Shown here in pieces: positions 8,257-16,159 of a stretch of DNA of 64,000 bases. This DNA comes from Jatrophihabitans_A lederbergiae (GTDB lineage Bacteria; Actinomycetota; Actinomycetes; Mycobacteriales; Jatrophihabitantaceae), in assembly GCF_031845305.1 (NCBI RefSeq), contig NZ_JAVREH010000001.1, positions 1 to 64,000 on the forward strand, written 5' to 3'. The translations under genes and the position numbers were made by a program. The number at the start of each line of letters is the position of its first letter. Position 1 is the first letter of the stretch. The notes beneath the pieces are model-generated. The model ran no database searches and was not told the origin of the DNA. It saw nothing but the letters and a program-made list of their open reading frames with translations.

Positions 8257-9345
8257 ATGCCCGGACGGCACTACGTTTCCGGTCCGCCGACCAGCGCGTG
8301 GCCCGGTCTCATCGAGGCCTACCGTGACCGGCTGCCGGTCACGGACGGGACTCCGGTCATCACCCTGTTCGAGGGTGGTACTCCGCTCGTTCCCGCGCCC
8401 ACGCTGTCGGACCGGGTGAACGCCGAGGTCTTTCTCAAGGTCGAGGGCGCCAACCCAACCGGCTCCTTCAAGGATCGCGGCATGACCATGGCGATCTCAA
8501 AGGCAGCGGAGGCAGGCGCTCAGGCGGTCATCTGCGCATCAACCGGCAACACCTCCGCGTCGGCAGCGGCGTACGCGGTCCGGGCCGGCATGGTGTGCGC
8601 GGTGCTGGTGCCCCAGGGCAAGATCGCACTCGGAAAGATGGCTCAGGCACTGGTGCACGGGGCACGGCTGCTGCAGGTGGACGGCAACTTCGACGACTGC
8701 CTGGAACTGGCCCGCAAGCTCGCCGTCGACTATCCGGTGGCGCTCGTGAATTCGGTGAACCCGGACCGGATCGAGGGCCAGAAGACCGCCGCCTTCGAGA
8801 TCTGTGATGTGCTCGGGCAGGCCCCGGACATCCACTGCATCCCGGTCGGCAACGCGGGCAACATCACCGCGTACTGGAAGGGCTACCGGGAGTACGCGCG
8901 TGACGGCGTCGTCGACGGCACTCCGGCCATGTTCGGCTTCCAGGCGGCCGGTGCCGCCCCCATCGTGCTCGGGCACCCGGTGCTCAAGCCGATGACCATC
9001 GCCACCGCGATCCGGATCGGCAACCCGGCCTCGTGGACCCAGGCCGAGGCCGCGCGCGATGAGTCCCACGGCGTCATCGACTCGGTGACCGACAAAGAGA
9101 TCCTGGAGGCGTACCGGCTGCTCGCCCGCAAAGAGGCCGTCTTCGTAGAGCCGGCGTCCGCAGCCAGCGTGGCCGGGCTGATCAAGTCCTCGAAGGCCGG
9201 CCGGGTGCCGGCCGGCGCCACAGTGGTGTGCACCGTCACCGGCAACGGGTTGAAGGATCCCGAATGGGCGATCTCCGGAGCGCCCGCGCCGGTCACCATC
9301 GCCGTCGACGCGCACTCGGCGGCAACCGAACTCGGTCTGGCGTAA
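8257..9345 (+). CDS. thrC: Threonine synthase
   Basis: This 362-residue fold-II PLP enzyme converts O-phosphohomoserine to threonine. The PLP lysine lies in GANPTGSFKDRGMTMA and the phosphate-binding Ser-rich loop in ASTGNTSASAAAYA; PVGNAGNITAYWKGY and TVTGNGLKDP complete the family pattern. ATG 8257 has an AAGGAGA site eight bases upstream. Its TAA overlaps the ATG of thrB by one base (TAATG), so both genes are coupled and supply enzyme and substrate for the same last two steps. Confidence 0.97.
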   Translation: MPGRHYVSGPPTSAWPGLIEAYRDRLPVTDGTPVITLFEGGTPLVPAPTLSDRVNAEVFLKVEGANPTGSFKDRGMTMAISKAAEAGAQAVICASTGNTSASAAAYAVRAGMVCAVLVPQGKIALGKMAQALVHGARLLQVDGNFDDCLELARKLAVDYPVALVNSVNPDRIEGQKTAAFEICDVLGQAPDIHCIPVGNAGNITAYWKGYREYARDGVVDGTPAMFGFQAAGAAPIVLGHPVLKPMTIATAIRIGNPASWTQAEAARDESHGVIDSVTDKEILEAYRLLARKEAVFVEPASAASVAGLIKSSKAGRVPAGATVVCTVTGNGLKDPEWAISGAPAPVTIAVDAHSAATELGLA

Positions 9346-10388
9346 TGGCCGACGGTCCAGCAGCCGGCGGTCCAGCAACCGGCGGTCCAGCAACCGGCGG
9401 TCCGGCAACCGGCGGTCCGGCAACCGGCGGCCCCGCGAAGGTCGGAGTCTCGTTCGTGGACGTGCCCGTCCGGGTGACAGCTCCGGCCACCAGCGCCAAC
9501 CTGGGCCCGGGCTATGACAGCTTCGGGCTCGCCCTCGCCCGCCATGACGTGGTCACGGCCCGGGTCCGCAACTCCGGGCTGCGGATCAGCGTCACCGGCG
9601 CGGGGTCCGGTTCGGTGGCCCTGGACGAGGGACACCTGGTGGTTCGAGCCATGCGGGCCGCCTTCGACCTGCTCGGCGGTCAACCCGCGGGCCTGGAACT
9701 CGGGTGCGACAACCGGATTCCACACGGCCGGGGTTTGGGGTCCTCGGCGGCGGCCATCGTGACCGGCATCGAACTGGCACGCGGCCTGGTGCGCGACGGC
9801 CGGAGCTTGCTGGACGACGGTGCCGCGCTGGATCTGGCATCGCGCCTGGAGGGCCACCCTGACAACGTCGCGGCGTGCCTGCTCGGCGGCCTCAGCCTCG
9901 CCTGGGCCGAGGAGCAGCACAGCAGCGCCGCCCGGGTCGCGGTGCAGGGCGTCCGTCCGGTGCTGTTCATACCCACCGAGCAGTCGGCCACCCACGCCGC
10001 GCGCGCGGCCCTGCCGGCGTCCGTGCCGCACGCCGACGCGGCCTTCAATGCCAGCAGGGCAGCGCTGCTCGTCGTCGCGCTCACCGGACGGCCGGACCTG
10101 CTGTGGACTGCCACCCAGGACCGCCTTCATCAGGACTACCGGGCTGCCGGAATGCCGGACAGCGCGGCGCTGGTCAAGGTGCTTCGCAAAGCCGGAATCG
10201 CCGCCGTGATCTCCGGGGCGGGTTCCTCGGTCCTCGCGCTGGCGCAGTCGGCGGACCAGGCCACCGCAGCCACGGCGCTGTCACCGACCGGCTGGGAGTG
10301 CGCCGAACCGGCCATCGCCGACGGCGCCCGGACCGAGACGCTGGAAGGAGGGGAATACGACACACCGGCCCCTGTGTTGCTGCCCTGA
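9345..10388 (+). CDS. thrB: Homoserine kinase with repetitive N-terminal extension
   Basis: This GHMP kinase phosphorylates homoserine for ThrC. The conserved part begins VRVTAPATSANLGPGYDSFG, with the ATP-binding loop PHGRGLGSSAAAIVTG near residue 125 and a C-terminal GHMP motif ISGAGSSVLAL. Unusually, ATG 9345 is followed by about 37 residues of A/TGGPA pentapeptide repeats before the enzyme proper. A start at GTG 9457 would remove the extension but would leave a 111-bp gap after thrC and lose the tight TAATG coupling. I favour the coupled ATG with moderate certainty. The length, 347 residues, is above the usual ~310 because of the extension. Confidence 0.93.
   Translation: MADGPAAGGPATGGPATGGPATGGPATGGPAKVGVSFVDVPVRVTAPATSANLGPGYDSFGLALARHDVVTARVRNSGLRISVTGAGSGSVALDEGHLVVRAMRAAFDLLGGQPAGLELGCDNRIPHGRGLGSSAAAIVTGIELARGLVRDGRSLLDDGAALDLASRLEGHPDNVAACLLGGLSLAWAEEQHSSAARVAVQGVRPVLFIPTEQSATHAARAALPASVPHADAAFNASRAALLVVALTGRPDLLWTATQDRLHQDYRAAGMPDSAALVKVLRKAGIAAVISGAGSSVLALAQSADQATAATALSPTGWECAEPAIADGARTETLEGGEYDTPAPVLLP
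9348..9437 (+). repeat. 15-bp tandem repeat, six copies, in the 5' end of thrB
   Basis: Six near-identical 15-bp units (typical unit accggcggtccagca) encode ADGPA, AGGPA and four TGGPA. Differences are single third-position or first-base changes. The repeat is in frame, so copy-number changes would not break thrB. Confidence 0.9.
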
Positions 10389-10406
10389 GCAGCTTGCGTC
10401 TAGTCT
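10377..10406 (+). promoter_or_regulatory. Putative promoter of rho
   Basis: TTGCTG, an 18-base gap and TAGTCT fit a vegetative actinobacterial promoter. It overlaps the end of thrB and would give a leader of about 285 nt before the rho start. Confidence 0.35.
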
Positions 10407-10696
10407 TAGCTTGTTCTCGTGGAACCACCGCTCGTGAAGATACGCGCGCTCGTGGAGATACGCGACGAAGCAGCTCGATGAGCCTGCGCGGTACCGTCCC
10501 CAAGCCGAACACCCCAGTTGAGCCGTACTGGGTATCTCGGCCGTAATCGCTGGTGGACAAGTCCGCACCGACCTCAGCTGAGAAAAATCTCGTTGATCGG
10601 CGGCTCGATCAGCCCGGCGATACCCGCCGAATCCACAACCGGTATGCGTCTGAGGACAACCAAGACGTACGACCACTCGGAAGGATCCGAAACCAC
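10389..10696 (+). other. Long rho leader region without a gene
   Basis: About 308 bp between thrB and rho carry no supported gene. The stretch contains two 18-bp near-identical tandem units (10429-10446 and 10447-10464, starting cgctcgtg). An open frame in the rho frame begins at 10553, but its residues do not look conserved and it lacks a ribosome binding site. A long leader is compatible with Rho autoregulation, which is known in E. coli; here it is inference. Confidence 0.45.
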
Positions 10697-12913
10697 GTGA
10701 CAGACACTCAGGACCAGCTCAGCGTCCTGCCCAGCACCGGCATTTCAGCGACCGCCGGCGCCAACAACACCGCCCAGGAGCGTGCGAAGCGCCGCTCGGG
10801 CTCGCTGACCACCATGCTGCTGCCCGAGCTCCAGGCTCTCGCGGGCTCGATGGGCATCGCGACCGGGAAGATGCGCAAGAGCGACCTGATCACCGCCATC
10901 GAGACCGCCAAACGGCCCAGCAGCGCTCCCGCCGCAGCCTCTGACACCGCCGCGGCGCCGACCACGCGTACCCGGCGTTCGGCCACCCGCCCGGTCACCG
11001 CGACCTCTCAGCCCACGCTGACCGAGGCGCCCGTGAACGGCTCCGCTGCCAACAACGGCTCCGCTGCCAACGGGGTTGAGGTGGGTTTCGCGCAGTCCGG
11101 TTCGGCTCAGTCCGGTTCGGCCCAGTCCGGTTCGGCCCAGTCCGGTTCGGCCCAGTCCGGTTCGGCCCAGTCCGACAACCCCGCCGCCAGCGCGGCCGAC
11201 TCCTCGTCGCAGGCTCCGGCTGCGGAGGCGGCGGAGCGTCGCCCTCGCCGAACCCGTAGCTCCGCCCAGGCGCAGCCCGGGAGTGAGGCACCCGTCGCCG
11301 AGGACACCCAGGTCGCTACGGACGGTGCAGCCGACGCGCGCTCGGACAACGGACAGGCGCAGCAGGACCGGCCCGAGCGCGGCAGCCGCCGTGACGGTGC
11401 TGCCCGCCGTGACGGTGCTGCCCGCGATGGCGGTGCGCGTGACGGCGGTCCCCGTGACGGACAGGGCAATCGCAACAACCAGAACCGTGACGCGAACAGC
11501 CGTGACGCGAACAGCCGTGACGCGAACAGCCGTGACGCGAACAGCCGTGACGGTGGGCGCAACCAGAACCGTGACAGCGCCCGCGACCTCGCGAACGGCG
11601 CCGGCCGCAACAACGGTCAGGCCAACAACAGCCAGAACGACGACGATGACGAGTTCGGCGGCAGCCGCCGCGGTCGCCGCTACCGTGATCGCCGCGGTCG
11701 CACCCGCGACCGCGTCGAGGGCGGTCAGGGCGGCGGCCGCAACGACGTCGAGCCGACCATTTCCGAGGATGACGTCCTCGTTCCGGTCGCCGGCATCCTG
11801 GACAACGTGGACGACAAGGGCTCCTGGTTCATCCGGGTCAGCGGCTACTTCGCCAGCTCCGATGACGTCTACGTCGCCAACAACCATATCCGCCGGTATA
11901 ATTTGCGCCGCGGTGACGCCATCACCGGAGCGGTACGCCAGCTCCGCGACGGCGAGCGCAAGGAGAAATTCAACCCGCTGGTCCGGCTGGACACCGTCAA
12001 CGGGGTCGACCCGGAGCAGACGCGCAACCGCGTCGAGTTCACGAAGCTGACCCCGCTGTACCCGCAGGAGCGACTGCGGCTCGAGACCGAACCGCACATC
12101 CTCACCACCCGCGTCATCGACCTGGTCATGCCGATCGGCAAGGGCCAGCGCGCGCTCATCGTCTCGCCGCCGAAGGCCGGTAAGACGATGATCATGCAGG
12201 CCATCGCCAACGCGATCGCGACGAACAATCCCGAGTGCCACCTGATGGTCGTGCTGATCGACGAGCGGCCTGAAGAGGTCACCGATATGCAGCGCTCGGT
12301 GAAGGGTGAAGTCATCGCCTCGACCTTCGACCGCCGGCCGCAAGATCACACCATGGTCGCGGAGCTTTCGATCGAGCGGGCGAAACGGCTGGTCGAGATG
12401 GGCCACGACGTGGTCGTCCTGCTGGACTCGATCACCCGGCTGGGACGCGCGTACAACCTCGGCGCGCCGGCATCCGGCCGAATCCTGTCCGGCGGTGTCG
12501 ATTCGACCGCGCTGTACCCGCCCAAGCGCTTCCTCGGAGCTGCTCGCAACATCGAGGACGGCGGCTCGCTGACGATCATCGCCTCGGCCCTCGTCGAGAC
12601 CGGCTCTGCCGGTGACACCGTGATCTTCGAGGAGTTCAAGGGAACCGGCAACGCCGAGCTGCGGCTGGACCGCAAGATCGCGGACAAGCGCGTCTACCCC
12701 GCCGTGGACGTGGACCAGTCCTCGACCCGTAAGGAAGAGATCCTGCTGTCGCCGGACGAGCTGTCGGTCGTCATCAAGCTGCGCCGGGTGCTGCACGCGC
12801 TCGACTCCCAGCAGGGCATCGACCTGCTGCTCGACCGGTTGCGCAAGACGCGGACGAACATCGAGTTCCTGATGCAGATTGCCAAGACGACGCCGGGAGC
12901 CGACGACCGCTGA
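10697..12913 (+). CDS. rho: Transcription termination factor Rho, large actinobacterial form
   Basis: This 738-residue hexameric RNA helicase ends transcription. Residues ~1-80 carry the N-terminal helix bundle (MLLPELQALAGSMGIATGKMRK without gaps). Residues ~85-345 are an Asp/Arg/Asn/Gln-rich low-complexity insertion with several tandem repeats. Then come the cold-shock RNA-binding domain (GILDNVDDKGSWFIRVSGY, NHIRRYNLRRGD), Walker A SPPKAGKT near 490, and Walker B VVLLDSITRLGRAYN. E. coli Rho has 419 residues; the extra length is the insertion, a known feature of high-GC Gram-positives. GTG 10697 is chosen because GGAAGGA precedes it at a suitable distance; a start at 10553 would add unconserved residues. 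Confidence 0.97.
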   Translation: MTDTQDQLSVLPSTGISATAGANNTAQERAKRRSGSLTTMLLPELQALAGSMGIATGKMRKSDLITAIETAKRPSSAPAAASDTAAAPTTRTRRSATRPVTATSQPTLTEAPVNGSAANNGSAANGVEVGFAQSGSAQSGSAQSGSAQSGSAQSGSAQSDNPAASAADSSSQAPAAEAAERRPRRTRSSAQAQPGSEAPVAEDTQVATDGAADARSDNGQAQQDRPERGSRRDGAARRDGAARDGGARDGGPRDGQGNRNNQNRDANSRDANSRDANSRDANSRDGGRNQNRDSARDLANGAGRNNGQANNSQNDDDDEFGGSRRGRRYRDRRGRTRDRVEGGQGGGRNDVEPTISEDDVLVPVAGILDNVDDKGSWFIRVSGYFASSDDVYVANNHIRRYNLRRGDAITGAVRQLRDGERKEKFNPLVRLDTVNGVDPEQTRNRVEFTKLTPLYPQERLRLETEPHILTTRVIDLVMPIGKGQRALIVSPPKAGKTMIMQAIANAIATNNPECHLMVVLIDERPEEVTDMQRSVKGEVIASTFDRRPQDHTMVAELSIERAKRLVEMGHDVVVLLDSITRLGRAYNLGAPASGRILSGGVDSTALYPPKRFLGAARNIEDGGSLTIIASALVETGSAGDTVIFEEFKGTGNAELRLDRKIADKRVYPAVDVDQSSTRKEEILLSPDELSVVIKLRRVLHALDSQQGIDLLLDRLRKTRTNIEFLMQIAKTTPGADDR
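11093..11167 (+). repeat. 15-bp tandem repeat, five copies, in rho (QSGSA)
   Basis: Five units of cagtccggttcggcc (the first ends in t) are followed by a partial sixth. They encode QSGSA repeats in the low-complexity insertion. Just upstream an 18-bp unit encoding NGSAAN is duplicated. Confidence 0.93.
11486..11545 (+). repeat. 15-bp tandem repeat, four copies, in rho (RDANS)
   Basis: Four identical units cgtgacgcgaacagc encode RDANS and continue the alternating Arg-Asp character of the insertion, which upstream has RDGAA and RDGGA units. Perfect identity suggests recent expansion. Confidence 0.93.
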
Positions 12914-12958
12914 GGCGGCCACACCCCTGCACAACCCACACCCCTGCACAAACCCACC

Positions 12959-12976
12959 GATTGCCGATCGGCAATC
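12959..12976. repeat. 18-bp perfect palindrome downstream of rho
   Basis: gattgccgatcggcaatc equals its own reverse complement. It lies 46 bp after the rho stop and just before a terminator-like hairpin. It could be a regulator site or part of the 3' structure. Confidence 0.6.
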
Positions 12977-12981
12977 CGAGC

Positions 12982-13022
12982 ACCGATGCCCCCGCGATGC
13001 CTTACGCACGCGGGGCATCGGT
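12982..13022 (+). terminator. Terminator-like hairpin after rho
   Basis: ACCGATGCCCC(C)GCG pairs with CGCGGGGCATCGGT across a 12-base loop, with one bulged C. There is no T-run, so it may be an RNA-end stabiliser rather than a classical intrinsic terminator. Confidence 0.5.
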
Positions 13023-13074
13023 CGTGCAGCGGCACCGCCGACGGGAACGGCTACTGCAAGCGGCCGCCGGGTCG

Positions 13075-13080
13075 TACACT
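13075..13080 (+). promoter_or_regulatory. Putative -10 box of a leaderless promoter
   Basis: TACACT is followed by six bases and GTG 13087, with no Shine-Dalgarno between. Confidence 0.45.
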
Positions 13081-13086
13081 TTCGGC

Positions 13087-13563
13087 GTGGCTGACCGCGA
13101 AGCCGTGACCCCGACGTCCCAGGTGAGCGCCGACGTCCTCTCGTGGCGCGTTCCGCCTTATCAGGCCGCCCTGCTGATCCTGTTCGTGTCGGCGGTCGCC
13201 GCTCTCAACATCTACGGCAGCCCCTCCGCTCCGGTCCGTACCGTGACGCTGGCGTTCGGCGCGGTTGCCCTGGGACTCGCGGTCGTCGCCCTACGGATGT
13301 ACCTCGTCGTCGACGATGACGGCATCGCCGTCCGGCACGTCCTGCGCCAGAACTGGCTGCCCTGGTCCGGCGTCGCCCGGGTGGCCGTGGTTTCCGAGGT
13401 GCGCGGTGCCGCGACGGTGCGATTGACGCGTCCGGATGGGACCTATGTGGATGTCCCGCCGTCCCTGCTGCAACCGTCGAAGCCGACCAGCAAGCCGCGT
13501 GCCCTCGCGCGGTTGAACGCCATAAGTAACCAAATTGAGGCCAGGCGTAACCGTCCGGGATAG
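13087..13563 (+). CDS. Two-helix membrane protein with a PH-like domain
   Basis: The protein has 158 residues. Two hydrophobic helices, at about 19-36 (AALLILFVSAVAALN) and 46-68 (TLAFGAVALGLAVVALRMY), are followed by a cytosolic beta-rich region: VVDDDGIAVRHVLRQNWLPW, then VARVAVVSEVRGAATVRLTR. This is the layout of bacterial PH-domain membrane proteins common in actinobacteria, with a conserved Trp after the second strand. GTG 13087 is chosen for its leaderless-type promoter; a longer frame from 12961 crosses the terminator hairpin. It stands alone between rho and the sugar transporter. Its role is unknown. Confidence 0.75.
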   Translation: MADREAVTPTSQVSADVLSWRVPPYQAALLILFVSAVAALNIYGSPSAPVRTVTLAFGAVALGLAVVALRMYLVVDDDGIAVRHVLRQNWLPWSGVARVAVVSEVRGAATVRLTRPDGTYVDVPPSLLQPSKPTSKPRALARLNAISNQIEARRNRPG

Positions 13564-13669
13564 CTCCTGCCCGTTAATGTGAGGGGCGTCTGACGAGGAG
13601 GTAACGGTTGCGTATCTTTGGTCACGGCCCTCTCTGCAAGCACCGACTTCAGTGTCATTCTCATGCTTC

Positions 13670-13683
13670 TGTAAGCGTTATCA
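13670..13683. promoter_or_regulatory. Probable LacI-family operator upstream of the sugar transporter
   Basis: TGTAAGCGTTATCA fits the general LacI/CcpA-type operator TGnAAnCGnTTnCA at all fixed positions but one. It lies 36 bp before the lipoprotein gene, a position suited to repression. No LacI-type regulator gene is in the window. Confidence 0.55.
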
Positions 13684-13718
13684 GAACCCGGAACACAACG
13701 TCGGAAGGACTACAGACG

Positions 13719-15008
13719 ATGAGACCCAAGGTCGCCATAGCCGCGGTCTCCCTGCTCAGCGCGACCGTTCTCGTAGCGGGCTGCGGTGGCGGTGGAAGTG
13801 GAAGCAAGAGCAGCGATGCCAGTGCGGGAGCAAGCGCGCGTGGCCCGATCACCTTTGTCACCGGCAAAGACAACAGCGGGCTGATGCCGAACATCGCGAA
13901 GACCTGGAACGCCTCGCACCCCAACGAGAAAGTCACGATCAAGCAGCAGTCCGACCAGGCCGACCAGCAGCTCTCGGACCTCGAGCAGCACTTCCAGGCC
14001 AAGGACCCGGGCTATGACGTCGTCACCACGGACGTGGTCTGGAGCGCGGAGTTCGCGGCCAAGGGCTGGATCGTCCCGCTGACCGGCAAGTACGCGCTGG
14101 ACACCAGCGCACTGCTCAAGCCGACGGTCGACGCGGCCAGCTACAACGGAACCTTGTATGCGGCGCCGTACGCCTCGGACGGTGGATTGCTTTACTACCG
14201 CAAGGATCTGGTGCCCACCGCGCCCACCACCTGGTCGCAGCTGATCTCTGACTGCCAGGGCAAGACGACGCCAGGCACGATCACCGGATCGAAGCCAGGC
14301 TGCTACGCCGGGCAGTTCTTCAAGTACGAGGGCTTGACCGTCAACGCCGCCGAGGCGATCAACTCGGCCAAGGGCCAGATCGTCAAGCCGGACGGGAAGA
14401 CCCCTGACGTCAACACCGCCGATGCCGCGACCGGCCTGAACTTCCTGGTCAACGGCTTCAAGCAGGGCTACATCCCCAAGGAGGCCCTCGGCTTCAAGGA
14501 GACCGAAAGCCTCAACGCGTTCCAGGCCGGCCAGCTGATGTTCATGCGCAACTGGCCGTACGCTGACGCGATCCTCGCCGGCAAGGGCTCCAAGGTCGCA
14601 GGCAAGTTCGGCATCGCCCCCCTTCCGGGGCCGGATGGTCAGGGCGCGTCGAGCCTCGGTGGCCACAGCGTCGCGATCAGCACGTACTCCAAGTACAAGG
14701 CAACCGACCTGGACTTCCTGAAGTTCATGGAGTCCAACGAGATCCAGTCCTACAACCTCGTGCAGGGATCGGCGGCGCCGGTGCTGTCGGCGCTCTACAC
14801 CGATCCCAAGCTGGTCGCCAAGTTCCCGTACCTGCCGGTGCTGCTGAAGAGCATCTCGACGGCGGTTCCGCGTCCGGTCACGCCGTTCTACCCTGCCGTG
14901 ACCGAGGCGATCGAGACCAACGTCTACGCAGCGCTACAGGGCAAGACGAGTGTCGAGAGCGCGTTGAAGAGCTTGCAGGACGCGATCACGTCAGCGACTG
15001 CCGGCTGA
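13719..15008 (+). CDS. Sugar ABC transporter substrate-binding lipoprotein
   Basis: The protein has 429 residues. An N-terminal signal with lipobox LVAGC puts the modified Cys at residue 22, so it is anchored outside the membrane. A Gly/Ser/Lys linker leads into a family 1 solute-binding fold: ITFVTGKDN, YDVVTTDVVWSAEFAAKGW, APYASDGGLLYYRKDL, FMRNWPYADAI, GGHSVAIS and PFYPAVTEAIETNVYAAL. The pattern resembles trehalose/maltose binding proteins such as LpqY, but the ligand cannot be read from sequence. ATG 13719 follows GGAAGGA. Two permease genes follow, and no ATPase gene is present. Confidence 0.9.
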   Translation: MRPKVAIAAVSLLSATVLVAGCGGGGSGSKSSDASAGASARGPITFVTGKDNSGLMPNIAKTWNASHPNEKVTIKQQSDQADQQLSDLEQHFQAKDPGYDVVTTDVVWSAEFAAKGWIVPLTGKYALDTSALLKPTVDAASYNGTLYAAPYASDGGLLYYRKDLVPTAPTTWSQLISDCQGKTTPGTITGSKPGCYAGQFFKYEGLTVNAAEAINSAKGQIVKPDGKTPDVNTADAATGLNFLVNGFKQGYIPKEALGFKETESLNAFQAGQLMFMRNWPYADAILAGKGSKVAGKFGIAPLPGPDGQGASSLGGHSVAISTYSKYKATDLDFLKFMESNEIQSYNLVQGSAAPVLSALYTDPKLVAKFPYLPVLLKSISTAVPRPVTPFYPAVTEAIETNVYAALQGKTSVESALKSLQDAITSATAG

Positions 15009-15028
15009 TCGCGGCCCGCTGAACCAGG

Positions 15029-15078
15029 CCGCCTGGGCGGAGCGGAGCCGGAGCGCCGGACCCACTTCGTCCAGGCGG
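15029..15078 (+). promoter_or_regulatory. Possible mRNA hairpin between binding-protein and permease genes
   Basis: CCGCCTGG at 15029-15036 can pair with CCAGGCGG at 15071-15078, enclosing a GC-rich segment. Such hairpins often lower permease expression relative to the binding protein. The stem is only 8 bp. Confidence 0.3.
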
Positions 15079-15129
15079 TAGGACAAATTTCCTTACCCGC
15101 CTGAGATGTCAGTAGCCCGAGGAGGCTCC

Positions 15130-16158
15130 ATGACCCTCGCCGGACAAGCCGCGGAAGCGGCCGAAGTAGCGTCCGTCCAGAACCCCCCAGGTATTACAGG
15201 CAAGCGCCGCAACAAGATCAAGACCGGCGAGAGTCGGTTGGCGTTCATGCTGGTCGCTCCGACCGTCGCCCTGCTGGGGCTCATCGTGGGCTACCCCATC
15301 GTCAAGGCCGTCTACAACTCGTTCCTGTCGGACACCCAGAAGATCAATCCGACCACGGGACGGTTCGACCCGGCCGGCGCCTGGACCGGCCTCACCAACT
15401 ACAAGCACTGGTTGTTGCAGCAGTGCCCCTCCGGGGCCGGCAAGGTGGTGTCCTGTCCCACCGGAAACCTCGGCGCCGAATTCTGGAACTCCATCTCGGT
15501 GACGGTCGGTTTCACCGTGGTGACCGTGATCCTGGAGACGGTCATCGGCATGGGTTTCGCGCTGATGATGAATCGTGCCTTCAAGGGTCGCGCGCTGGTC
15601 CGGGCCGCGATCCTCATCCCGTGGGCGATTCCGACCGCCGTCACCGCCAAGTTGTGGGCGGTCGTCTTCGACCCCGAGGGCATCCTCAACAAGCTTCTCG
15701 GAACTCACTTCGCCTGGACGAGTTCCCAGTGGCCGGCCCGCGCCGCGATTGTGATCGCCGACGTGTGGAAGACGACTCCCTTCATCGCACTGCTGATCCT
15801 GGCCGGACTGCAAGGCATCAGCGCCGACATCTACGAGTCGGCCAAGGTCGACGGGGCAAATGGCTGGCAGCGCTTCAGCAGGATCACGCTCCCACTGGTG
15901 AAGCCGGCGCTCGCGGTGGCCGTCATCTTCCGCACCCTCGACGTGCTGCGCATGTACGACCTGCCGGCGATCCTGACCGGCGGCGCCAACGGCACCAGCA
16001 CCGTGTCGATCCTGGTCGTGAAACAGCTGCACAGCGGCGTGTACTCGGCCTCGGCGCTGTCCACCGTCACTTTCGTCTTCATCTTCGCCATCGCGCTCGG
16101 CATGGTGCGGCTGTTCAATGCCAACATCGTGGGCTCACCCGGAAAGGGCGGTAAGTGA
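15130..16158 (+). CDS. Sugar ABC transporter permease (MalF/SugA type)
   Basis: The protein has 342 residues with about six membrane helices, the first at roughly residues 40-64. The ATPase-contact EAA loop is seen as YESAKVDGANGWQRFSRI followed by TLPLVKPAL. A larger extracytoplasmic loop with two Cys follows the first helix (LQQCPSGAGKVVSCPTG). ATG 15130 is chosen because CGAGGAGG lies just upstream; an in-frame ATG at 15106 has no site. Its stop lies one base before the next permease start, so both halves of the channel are made together. Confidence 0.92.
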   Translation: MTLAGQAAEAAEVASVQNPPGITGKRRNKIKTGESRLAFMLVAPTVALLGLIVGYPIVKAVYNSFLSDTQKINPTTGRFDPAGAWTGLTNYKHWLLQQCPSGAGKVVSCPTGNLGAEFWNSISVTVGFTVVTVILETVIGMGFALMMNRAFKGRALVRAAILIPWAIPTAVTAKLWAVVFDPEGILNKLLGTHFAWTSSQWPARAAIVIADVWKTTPFIALLILAGLQGISADIYESAKVDGANGWQRFSRITLPLVKPALAVAVIFRTLDVLRMYDLPAILTGGANGTSTVSILVVKQLHSGVYSASALSTVTFVFIFAIALGMVRLFNANIVGSPGKGGK

Positions 16159-16159
16159 C

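Noticed and set aside
11093..11545. CRISPR-like regular repeats
   Set aside because: The units are 15 bp, directly contiguous without spacers, and encode in-frame pentapeptides of Rho.
10745..13018. 757-codon open frame on the minus strand across rho
   Set aside because: It mirrors rho on the opposite strand. High GC at third positions keeps antisense frames open. Its residues are Val/Asp/Arg/Gly noise with no domain, while the plus strand encodes clear Rho motifs.
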